Assembly: GCF_042887685.1 (NCBI RefSeq)
Contig: NZ_JBHVOS010000006.1
Coordinates: 1-64,000 of the forward strand
DNA: 64,000 bases
Source: Oerskovia sp042887685
Lineage (GTDB): Bacteria > Actinomycetota > Actinomycetes > Actinomycetales > Cellulomonadaceae
Reading direction: 5' to 3'
This document shows positions 57,729 to 64,000 of this stretch, piece by piece; within the stretch, counting starts at the first letter, position 1; every line of letters begins with the position of its first letter. A program made the position numbers and the translations under genes. Under the pieces are notes generated by a model. That model had not been told where the DNA came from. It saw only the letters and a program-made list of their open reading frames with translations, and ran no database searches.

Positions 57729-59816
57729 CTACGCGTCGAGACCGCGACGCGTCAGGAGCGGCGTGATCTCCGGGTCGCGGCCACGCAGGTCCGCGAACGC
57801 GACCATGGGGTCGACCGAACCGCCGCGCGCGAGCAGCTTCTTGCGGAACGCGTCGCCGTTGGCCCGGTTGAGGCCGCCGTTCTCCTCGAACCAGGTCACG
57901 GTGTCGGCGTCGAGGACCTCGGACCAGATGTAGGAGTAGTAGCCGGCCGAGTAGCCGCCGCCGAACACGTGGTTGAAGTACGTCGTGCGGTAGCGCGGCG
58001 GCACGGGCGCGAACCCGACCCCGGCCGCGTCGAGGGCCGCGGCCTCGAACGGCAGGACCTCGTCGACGCTCGTGGGGACCTGCTCGGGGGCGAGCTGGTG
58101 CCAGGCCTGGTCGAGCAGCGCGGCCGCGAGGTACTCGGTCGTCCCGAAGCCCTCGTTGAACTGGCGCGAGGCGAGCATGGTCCGGGCCCACGCGGCGGGC
58201 ATGGGCTCGCCCGTGACGTGGTGGACCGCGTAGGACGTGAGGATCGTCGGCTCCCAGGCCCACATCTCGTTGACCTGCGACGGGTACTCCACGAAGTCGC
58301 GCGGCACCTCGGTGCCCGACTGCGACGGGTAGCGCACGTCCGAGAACAGGCCGTGCAGCGCGTGGCCGAACTCGTGGAAGAGCGTGATGACCTCGTCCCA
58401 CACGAGCAGCGTGGGCTCGCCCGCCGGGGGCTTGACGATGTTGAGGTTGTTCACGACGACGGGCGGCTGGTCGAGCAGGTGGTTCTGGTCGACCAGGTTG
58501 TTCATCCACGCGCCGCCCCGCTTGGACTCACGCGTGTAGAAGTCCGCGAGGAACAGCCCGAGGCCGTGGTCGGGCTCGCCGACCGGGCCGTCGAAGACCT
58601 CGAACACGCGGACGTCGGGGTGGTAGCCCACGAGGTCGGTGCGCTCGGCGAACGAGATGCCGTACAGCAGGTTCGCGGCCTTGAAGACACCGTCGGTCAC
58701 GACGCGGTCGAGCTCGAGGTAGGGACGCAGCGCGGCGTCGTCGAGCGAGTAGCGCTCCTTGCGGACCTGCTCGGCGAGGTACGCCCAGTCGGACGCGCGC
58801 AGGTCGGCGCCCTCGCCGACCTCGCGGGCGAGCGCGACCTCGAGGTCGCCTGCCTCGCGGCGGGCGTTCGCGACGGCCGCCGGGGCCAGGCGCGAGAGCA
58901 TCGCGTTGACGGCGTCGGTCGTCTTGGCCGTCGCGTCCTCGGCGATGTAGGCCGCGTGGTGGTCGTACCCGAGGAGCCGGGCGTGCTCGGCGCGCAGGCG
59001 CGCGAGGTCGATCACGATCTGGCGCGTGTCGTTGTCGTCGCCCGTCGCGCCGCGCGTCACGGACGCCTGCTGGACGCGCTCACGGGTCTCGCGGCGCGCG
59101 AGCGACGCGATGACGCCCTGCTGCGTGGGCAGCTGCATCTCGAGCAGGTACCTGCCCTCGTGCCCGCGCGTCGCGGCTGCCGCGGCGGCCGCCGCGATCG
59201 CGTCCTCGGGCAGGCCCTCGAGCTCGGCGGCGTCGTCGACCAGGACGCTCGCGGCGTTGGCGCCCGCGAGGAGCTTGCGCCCGAACGCGGCCTCGAGCGA
59301 GGTCAGCTTCCCGTTGAGCTCGCGCAGGCGGTCCTGGTCGGCGGCGTCGAGCTCGATGCCCGACCGGCGGAAGTCGACCAGCAGGGTGTGCAGGAGCCAG
59401 GCGGTGTCGGCCTCGAGCGTGAGCTCGCCGGCGTCGACGGCGTCCTGGAGCGCCCGGACGCGCGCGTACAGGCGGGCGTCCATGTAGATCGCGTCGTGGT
59501 GCGCCGAGAGCTCGGGGGCGACGACCTCCTCGATGTCCTCGAGGCCGGGCGTCGAGTCGGAGCTCGCGACGTTGTAGAAGACCGTGACCGCACGGGTCAG
59601 GAGCTGCCCCGCGGACTCGAGGGCATCGAGCGTGTTGGCGACCGTGGGCGCCTCGGGGTCGGTGACGATCTGCTCGACCTCCGCACGCTCGGCCTCCATG
59701 CCGGCGCGGAGGGCGGGGAGGTAGTGCTCCTCGCGGATCGTCGTGAAGTCGGGGAGCTGGTACGGGAGGGTGGACGCCGCGGCGAACGGGTTGGCCGGGT
59801 CGAGGGTGCTCGTCAT
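57729..59816 (-). CDS. M3-family oligopeptidase
   Basis: 695 residues. Cytosolic zinc metallopeptidase of the Dcp/oligopeptidase A group that degrades short peptides, and so could finish proteasome products. The zinc site is LFHEFGHALHGLFSDVRYPS (HExxH), with the third ligand in FVEYPSQVNEMWAWE. The long helical N-terminal domain (about 1-400) has normal length. The C-terminal YRTTYFNHVFGGGYSAGYYS substrate-binding Tyr/Gly block is present. Start ATG at 59816 with GAAGAT 7 bases before it. No signal peptide. Confidence 0.95.
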   Translation of the reverse strand: MTSTLDPANPFAAASTLPYQLPDFTTIREEHYLPALRAGMEAERAEVEQIVTDPEAPTVANTLDALESAGQLLTRAVTVFYNVASSDSTPGLEDIEEVVAPELSAHHDAIYMDARLYARVRALQDAVDAGELTLEADTAWLLHTLLVDFRRSGIELDAADQDRLRELNGKLTSLEAAFGRKLLAGANAASVLVDDAAELEGLPEDAIAAAAAAAATRGHEGRYLLEMQLPTQQGVIASLARRETRERVQQASVTRGATGDDNDTRQIVIDLARLRAEHARLLGYDHHAAYIAEDATAKTTDAVNAMLSRLAPAAVANARREAGDLEVALAREVGEGADLRASDWAYLAEQVRKERYSLDDAALRPYLELDRVVTDGVFKAANLLYGISFAERTDLVGYHPDVRVFEVFDGPVGEPDHGLGLFLADFYTRESKRGGAWMNNLVDQNHLLDQPPVVVNNLNIVKPPAGEPTLLVWDEVITLFHEFGHALHGLFSDVRYPSQSGTEVPRDFVEYPSQVNEMWAWEPTILTSYAVHHVTGEPMPAAWARTMLASRQFNEGFGTTEYLAAALLDQAWHQLAPEQVPTSVDEVLPFEAAALDAAGVGFAPVPPRYRTTYFNHVFGGGYSAGYYSYIWSEVLDADTVTWFEENGGLNRANGDAFRKKLLARGGSVDPMVAFADLRGRDPEITPLLTRRGLDA

Positions 59817-59823
59817 GCGTCCT

Positions 59824-59829
59824 ATCTTC
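59824..59829 (-). promoter_or_regulatory. -10 of the M3 peptidase gene
   Basis: GAAGAT 7 bases before the ATG at 59816; weak match, consistent with a leaderless start. Confidence 0.35.
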
Positions 59830-59870
59830 ACCCGCCGGGCGCCCGGCTCACGACATCATTCCCCCGCGGG

Positions 59871-60494
59871 TCAGCGTGCCCGCACCTGCCCCGCGTGGTC
59901 CCCCGCCTCGGCGGACGGCCACGGCTCGACCGGTTCGCGCGGGTCGTCGGCGAGCAGCGTCCCGATCCACGCGTCCCGACGCGCACCCCGCTGGACGCCG
60001 TGGCCCCGCACCGTGCCCTCGACGCGAAACCCGAGGCGCCATGCGACGCGACGCGAGGCCCAGTTGCCGGTGAACGCGGTCCACACGATGCGGGACAGCC
60101 CCAGCCCCTCGGGGTCGAACGCCCAGTCGACCACGAGCCGCGCCGCCTCCGACATGAGCCCCTCGCCGCGTGCCTCGGGCGCGAGCCAGTACCCGATCTC
60201 GGCCGACCTCTCGCGCGTCGGCGAGGAGTCGAGCGTGATCCCGACCATGCCGAGCACGGGCCCGTCGGGAGCGTCGGGGCGGCGGATCGCCCACGTGCTC
60301 CCGCGGCCCGTGCGCCACGCCTCGGGCACGATCTCCTCGATGAAGGACGCCGCGTCCGTGCGCGCGTACGGGCTGGGCACGGTGGTCCACGCGGCGATCT
60401 CCGCTCCCTGGCAGAGCTCGGTGATGCGGTCCACATCCGCAGCGGTGGGCATCGCGAGGTGGACGCGTTCGTTGGCGAGGACGAAAGGTTCCAT
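59871..60494 (-). CDS. GNAT-family N-acetyltransferase (RimJ/RimL-like)
   Basis: 207 residues from ATG at 60494. HLAMPTAADVDRITELCQ, EIGYWLAPEARGEGLMSEAA (acetyl-CoA pyrophosphate loop R-G-x-G-L), VWTAFTGNWASRRVAWRLGF and FRVEGTVRGHGVQRGARRDA follow the RimJ/RimL pattern. It acetylates an amine, possibly a protein N-terminus or small molecule. CATGCT (60501-60506) lies 6 bases before the start. Confidence 0.92.
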   Translation of the reverse strand: MEPFVLANERVHLAMPTAADVDRITELCQGAEIAAWTTVPSPYARTDAASFIEEIVPEAWRTGRGSTWAIRRPDAPDGPVLGMVGITLDSSPTRERSAEIGYWLAPEARGEGLMSEAARLVVDWAFDPEGLGLSRIVWTAFTGNWASRRVAWRLGFRVEGTVRGHGVQRGARRDAWIGTLLADDPREPVEPWPSAEAGDHAGQVRAR

Positions 60495-60500
60495 CCGGAC

Positions 60501-60506
60501 AGCATG
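60501..60506 (-). promoter_or_regulatory. -10 of the GNAT gene
   Basis: CATGCT exactly 6 bases before the ATG at 60494. Confidence 0.4.
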
Positions 60507-60620
60507 CCACCGCACCGCCAGGGCCGACAGGGCATTTCGGGAGGCGGCCCCGCAGCCGGGCAGGATGGGCCGCGCACCCCGCAGCAGGTTCAGCGGCGCA
60601 CGTCACGCCAGCTCGGCGCG

Positions 60621-61736
60621 CTACTTCCCCAGCACGTCCTCGACCCGCGACCACGCCAGCCCGAGCGCGACACCGACCTGCTCGTTGACGAGCGTCCCGG
60701 CCACGGTCGTCAGGCCGTTGCGGAGCAACGGCACGCTGCGCAGCGCGTCCGTCCCGCCGTCCGCGAGCAGCGCGAGGTACGGGAGGGTCGCGCTCGTGAG
60801 GGCGTGCGTGCTGGTCACGGGGACCGCGCCGGGCATGTTCGCGACGCAGTAGAACGTGGCGCCGTGCACCCGGAAGGTGGGGTCGTCGTGCGTGGTGGGG
60901 CGGGTGTCCTCGAAGCAGCCGCCCTGGTCGACGGCGATGTCGACGAGCACCGAGCCGGGCTTCATGCGGGACACGAGGTCGTTCGTGACCAGACGCGGCG
61001 CCCTGGCCCCCGCGACGAGGACGGCGCCGATCACGAGGTCGGCGGCGAGCACCTCCTGCTCGATCGCGTACGCGCTCGACGCGACGGTCCGCACGTGGCC
61101 CGCGAACTCCTGGTCGAGCGCGCGCAGCACGGGCAGCGACAGGTCGAGGACCGTGACCTCGGCGCGCATCCCGACCGCGATCTCGGCAGCGTGCCGCCCG
61201 GCGGTCCCGCCGCCGAGGATCACGACGCGTCCGGGCCTGCTGCCGGGGACGCCGCCGAGCAGCACGCCCGCGCCGCCCGCAGGACGCATGAGGTGGTACG
61301 CCCCGACCTGCGTCGCCATGCGCCCGGCCACCTCGCTCATGGGGGCCAGCAGGGGCAGGGAGCCGTCGGGGGCCTGGGCGGTCTCGTAGGCCACGGCCGT
61401 GGTCCCGGCGTCGAGCAGCGCGGCCGTGCCGAGGGGGTCGGCGGCCAGGTGGAGGTAGGCGAAGAGCAGCAGGTCGTCGCGCAGCAGCCCGTACTCGCTC
61501 GGCACGGGCTCCTTGACCTTGCACACGAGCTCGGCCCGCCCCCAGACCTCCTCGGCCGTCCCCAGGACGTGCGCGCCGGCGACGACGAAGTCCTCGTCGG
61601 AGATGGCCGATCCGGTCCCCGCACCGGCCTGCACGAGGACCTCGTGGCCCGCCGCGACCAGGTGGTGCGCGCCCGCGGGGGTCAGCGCGACGCGGAACTC
61701 GTTGTTCTTGACCTCGGCAGGTATCCCGATCCTCAT
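60621..61736 (-). CDS. ald: Alanine dehydrogenase
   Basis: 371 residues. Reversible NAD-dependent conversion of L-alanine to pyruvate and ammonia, linking nitrogen and carbon flow. N-terminal MRIGIPAEVKNNEFRVALTP, the substrate lysine in CKVKEPVPSEY and the histidine in FAYLHLAAD, the NAD fold VVILGGGTAGRHAAEIAVGM, and VDIAVDQGGCFEDTRPTTHD are family signatures. Length is exact for the family. CACGCT lies 6 bases before the ATG. One family block reads GGVPGSRPGRVVILG, as usual. Confidence 0.96.
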   Translation of the reverse strand: MRIGIPAEVKNNEFRVALTPAGAHHLVAAGHEVLVQAGAGTGSAISDEDFVVAGAHVLGTAEEVWGRAELVCKVKEPVPSEYGLLRDDLLLFAYLHLAADPLGTAALLDAGTTAVAYETAQAPDGSLPLLAPMSEVAGRMATQVGAYHLMRPAGGAGVLLGGVPGSRPGRVVILGGGTAGRHAAEIAVGMRAEVTVLDLSLPVLRALDQEFAGHVRTVASSAYAIEQEVLAADLVIGAVLVAGARAPRLVTNDLVSRMKPGSVLVDIAVDQGGCFEDTRPTTHDDPTFRVHGATFYCVANMPGAVPVTSTHALTSATLPYLALLADGGTDALRSVPLLRNGLTTVAGTLVNEQVGVALGLAWSRVEDVLGK

Positions 61737-61742
61737 GCCGTC

Positions 61743-61748
61743 AGCGTG
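61743..61748 (-). promoter_or_regulatory. -10-like element of ald
   Basis: CACGCT 6 bases before the ATG at 61736; weak match. Confidence 0.3.
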
Positions 61749-61868
61749 TCGCGTGCACGCCGTTCGCGCGCGCCGAGGGTGCACGAGGTTCGCCCCCACC
61801 CCACCCGACCCGACGCGAAGGCGCCCTCCCACGGGACGGTGCGCTCCGCCGTCGGGCCGGTCCTTGGT

Positions 61869-61927
61869 GCCGAGAACGGGGTGGAGGTCGCCTCCAGGGC
61901 GGGGACGACCTGAACCCCGTTCTCGGC
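61869..61927 (-). terminator. rtcB terminator
   Basis: A perfect 14-bp outer stem (61869-61882 with 61914-61927) encloses a second hairpin GGAGG-TCG-CCTCC; it starts 17 bases after the rtcB stop. Confidence 0.75.
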
Positions 61928-61943
61928 GGCCCGCAGGGGCCGG

Positions 61944-63149
61944 TCAGTCGCCCTTGACGTTGACGATCTGACGCAGGGTGTGGCGGACCTCGACGAGGTC
62001 CGCCGCGTCCTCCATGACCCGGTCGATCGGCTTGTACGCCGCCGGGATCTCGTCGATGAACGCGTCGGTGTCGCGGTACTCGATCCCGGACATGGCCTCA
62101 CGGAGCTGGTCGTGCGTGAACGTCTTGCGCGCCTTGCTCCGCGAGTACTCGCGCCCCGCACCGTGCGGCGCGGAGTCGAGCGCGAGCGGGTGCCCCTTGC
62201 CCACGACGACGTACGACGCCGTGCCCATGGACCCCGGGATGAGCCCCGGGTCACCCTCGCGGGCACGGATCGCACCCTTGCGCGAGACCCACACGTCCTT
62301 GTGGAAGTGGTGCTCCTGCTCGGTGAAGTTGTGGTGGCAGTTGATGCGCTCGGCCTCCTCGACCGGGGCGAGCCCCGACCAGGCGTCGAACGCGGCCACG
62401 ACGCGGTCCATCATCTCCTCGCGGTTGAGCAGCGCGAAGTGCTGGGCCCACCGCAGCTCGCGGATGTACGCCCAGAACTCGTCCGTGCCCTCGACGAGGT
62501 ACGCGAGGTCCTTGTCCGGCAGGTCGATCCAGTACCGGGTCATGAGCTCGCGCGCGACCGCGATGTGGTGCTGCGCGATCTTGTTGCCCACGCCGCGAGA
62601 CCCCGAGTGCAGGAAGAACCAGACCCGGTCGTCCTCGTCGAGGCTGACCTCGATGAAGTGGTTCCCGGACCCCAGCGACCCGAGCTGCAGACGCCAGTTC
62701 CCCGCGTACCGCGCCGGATCGAACCCGGCCTTGTCCGCGAGCGCCTCGAGCTCGGCGACACGGGTCGTCGCCGAGTCGGTCAGCTGCTGGTTGTAGGAGC
62801 CGGCGCTCGTGGGCACGGCCTTCTCGATCGCGAGCCGCAGGTCGCGCAGCGCGGACCCCGCGACGTCGGCCGCCGAGTACTGGGTGCGGACCGCGACCAT
62901 GCCGCAGCCGATGTCCACACCGACCGCGGCGGGGATGATCGAGCGCAGCGTCGGGATCACGGAGCCGACGGTCGCGCCGAGGCCCAGGTGGGCGTCGGGC
63001 ATGAGGGCCAGGTGCGGGTGGACGAACGGCATGGCCGACGTGCGCTCGGCCTGCTCACGGGCGCCGTCGTCGAGGATCGAGGCCCAGCTCCAGAGGGTCT
63101 TGGTCAGTCGGGTCGCCGTGGTCTTCGACGCCCGGGTGTTCGTGGTCAT
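61944..63149 (-). CDS. rtcB: RtcB-family RNA-splicing/repair ligase
   Basis: 401 residues from ATG at 63149. Joins RNA 2',3'-cyclic phosphate or 3'-phosphate ends to 5'-OH ends using GTP and Mn2+. Metal and GTP motifs: MPDAHLGLGATVGSVIP, GVDIGCGMVAVRT, LGSLGSGNHFIEV, FLHSGSRGVGNKIA, INCHHNFTEQEHH, PGSMGTASYVVVG and the guanylylated-His motif DSAPHGAGREYSRSKA. No archease gene adjoins it. CACAGT (63157-63162) lies 7 bases before the ATG. An RlaP-like nucleotidyltransferase is at 10.8-11.7 kb. Confidence 0.96.
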   Translation of the reverse strand: MTTNTRASKTTATRLTKTLWSWASILDDGAREQAERTSAMPFVHPHLALMPDAHLGLGATVGSVIPTLRSIIPAAVGVDIGCGMVAVRTQYSAADVAGSALRDLRLAIEKAVPTSAGSYNQQLTDSATTRVAELEALADKAGFDPARYAGNWRLQLGSLGSGNHFIEVSLDEDDRVWFFLHSGSRGVGNKIAQHHIAVARELMTRYWIDLPDKDLAYLVEGTDEFWAYIRELRWAQHFALLNREEMMDRVVAAFDAWSGLAPVEEAERINCHHNFTEQEHHFHKDVWVSRKGAIRAREGDPGLIPGSMGTASYVVVGKGHPLALDSAPHGAGREYSRSKARKTFTHDQLREAMSGIEYRDTDAFIDEIPAAYKPIDRVMEDAADLVEVRHTLRQIVNVKGD

Positions 63150-63156
63150 GGCGAGA

Positions 63157-63162
63157 ACTGTG
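63157..63162 (-). promoter_or_regulatory. -10 of rtcB
   Basis: CACAGT 7 bases before the ATG at 63149. Confidence 0.35.
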
Positions 63163-63285
63163 GCAGGTCGCGGGGTGCGGCGGCGAGCGATTTGCGCCGC
63201 TCGTCCGGGGCGGTCGCGCGGCTGCGCCGGGCAGTCGGGGGGTGCGCGGCCGTGCCGGGAGGCCGGGCAGTCGGGAGGCCGGGTG

Positions 63286-64000
63286 TCAGCAGGTCGACGG
63301 GCGCCGACCCGCCTCGACCTCGGCCAGCCAGAGGAACAGCTCGGGAAGGGACGCGTCGGCCGCGAGGGCGTGCGTGATGTCGGGGTAGGTGTGGAGCACG
63401 ACGTCCGCCCCCTGCGCGCAGAGCAACCGCACGTAGCCCTCGGTGGCTGCCGGGACCACGAGCCGGTCGGCGAGCCCCTGCCCGACGAACACGGGCACGT
63501 CGATCGGCCGGCCACCCGCGCTGTTCTCGCGCAGGAGCGTCTGCCACGGCTCGGTCGTGGCCGGGTCGGCCGTGACGTAGCGGCCCACGAGCGGGTCGGC
63601 GATGGCGTGGATCGCGCGGGTCTCGGTCAGCAGGCACAGCGCAGCCATCCGCGGCGTCGCCGCCGCGCCGGCGGGCGTCAGGATCGCGTCGATCTCGGCC
63701 TTCGGGTAGCGGTCCGCGTACGCGGCCTCGTAGGCGGGGATCGCGAACGACGCGATCGTCGTGCCGGACAGGTTGACGATGTCGTCCGTCATGAGTGCGC
63801 TGAGGTTCGCTGCGGGTGCAGCCACCGCGACTCCCCCGAGATCAAGCTCGGGCGCGTAGGAGGCCGCCCGCTCGGCCGCGAAGAGGGCCGCCTGCCCGCC
63901 CTGCGAGTGGCCCCAGAGCAGCAGCCGGGCGCTCGCCCCGCTGCCCGGCAGCGACCGCGCGGCCCGTGCGGCGTCGAGCACGGCGTTCGCCTCGGGGACG
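63286..64000 (-). CDS. Secretory lipase-type alpha/beta hydrolase (5' end outside window)
   Basis: At least 237 residues; the frame stays open to the right edge, so the N-terminus and any signal peptide are missing. It resembles fungal/actinobacterial secretory lipases: nucleophile elbow LLLWGHSQGGQAALFAAE, acid in VFVGQGLADRLVVPAATEGY, and histidine in YPDITHALAADASLPELFLW. A helical lid region (about ANLSALMTDDIVNLSGTTIA to the GRYVTADPATTEPW segment) lies between. Likely hydrolyses triglycerides or esters outside the cell. Codons continue VPEANA before the first internal GTG at 63981, which is unlikely to be the true start. Confidence 0.88.
   Translation of the reverse strand, partial: VPEANAVLDAARAARSLPGSGASARLLLWGHSQGGQAALFAAERAASYAPELDLGGVAVAAPAANLSALMTDDIVNLSGTTIASFAIPAYEAAYADRYPKAEIDAILTPAGAAATPRMAALCLLTETRAIHAIADPLVGRYVTADPATTEPWQTLLRENSAGGRPIDVPVFVGQGLADRLVVPAATEGYVRLLCAQGADVVLHTYPDITHALAADASLPELFLWLAEVEAGRRPSTC

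Noticed and set aside
57969..61913. A 1314-codon + strand frame opposite the M3 peptidase, GNAT and ald genes
   Set aside because: Antisense shadow of three recognisable genes, with no motif or plausible start.
1..64000. tRNA, rRNA, insertion sequences, integrase or attachment sites
   Set aside because: I looked through the gaps and saw no cloverleaf with a TTCGANTC-type T-loop, no transposase or integrase motifs, and no long flanking direct repeats.

Overview
This is a roughly 70-75% G+C chromosomal segment of an actinobacterium. The proteasome/Pup cluster, the mycothiol ligase MshC, the his/trp block with an HGxxPAAW protein, and many leaderless-looking starts all fit Actinomycetes. The GH3 glucosidase and overall style suggest a Cellulomonas/Oerskovia/Cellulosimicrobium-like Micrococcales strain; the genus is inferred, not proven. 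I see no rRNA, tRNA, CRISPR array, insertion sequence or prophage.

Left third (1-11.7 kb), accessory. It holds a cytosolic GH3 beta-glucosidase with a GtrA-like membrane protein, and a TetR regulator divergent from a ketosteroid-dehydrogenase-like flavoprotein with a perfect palindrome between them. It also holds a remnant of a LysE-type transporter and an orphan NrdI flavodoxin. The most interesting item is a compact + strand cassette at 7.3-9.9 kb: an XRE-like HTH regulator, an ImmA/IrrE-like metalloprotease and a 7-TM DUF6545-type protein joined by GTGA overlaps, then a PAP2-like membrane protein. It reads like a membrane-linked, proteolysis-controlled regulatory circuit. A LysE exporter with an apparent leaderless mini-ORF and an RlaP-type nucleotidyltransferase follow.

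Middle (11.8-33.8 kb), mostly minus-strand core metabolism. In transcription order: a heterodimeric ABC exporter, hisI, trpE, a Trp-associated membrane protein, three small membrane proteins (HGxxPAAW, DUF4190, DUF2752), trpC, trpB, trpA, lgt, then gltB, gltD and pyk. Stop/start overlaps (GTGA, ATGA) couple the ABC pair, hisI, trpE, the Trp-associated membrane gene, trpB, trpA and lgt. trpD, trpG and trpF are not in the window.

Proteasome region (33-45.5 kb). In transcription order on the minus strand: an M50 site-2 protease, tRNA m1A58 methyltransferase TrmI, the ARC/Mpa ATPase, Dop, Pup (ending GGE), PrcB, PrcA, the Pup ligase PafA, a lipoprotein FKBP isomerase and HisF. A RecB-family nuclease is divergent from the M50 gene.

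Right third (45.5-64 kb). This is a mosaic of short units: HAD phosphatase, a secreted hypothetical, a PAC2 protein, MshC, a CorA-type Mg2+ channel, UppP, an aldo/keto reductase, small conserved proteins, an M20 peptidase, a membrane-anchored multicopper oxidase, an M3 oligopeptidase, a GNAT, alanine dehydrogenase, RtcB RNA ligase and a lipase cut by the right edge. Many single genes here carry a -10-like hexamer 6-8 bases before the start codon and no Shine-Dalgarno, so leaderless transcription is probably common.
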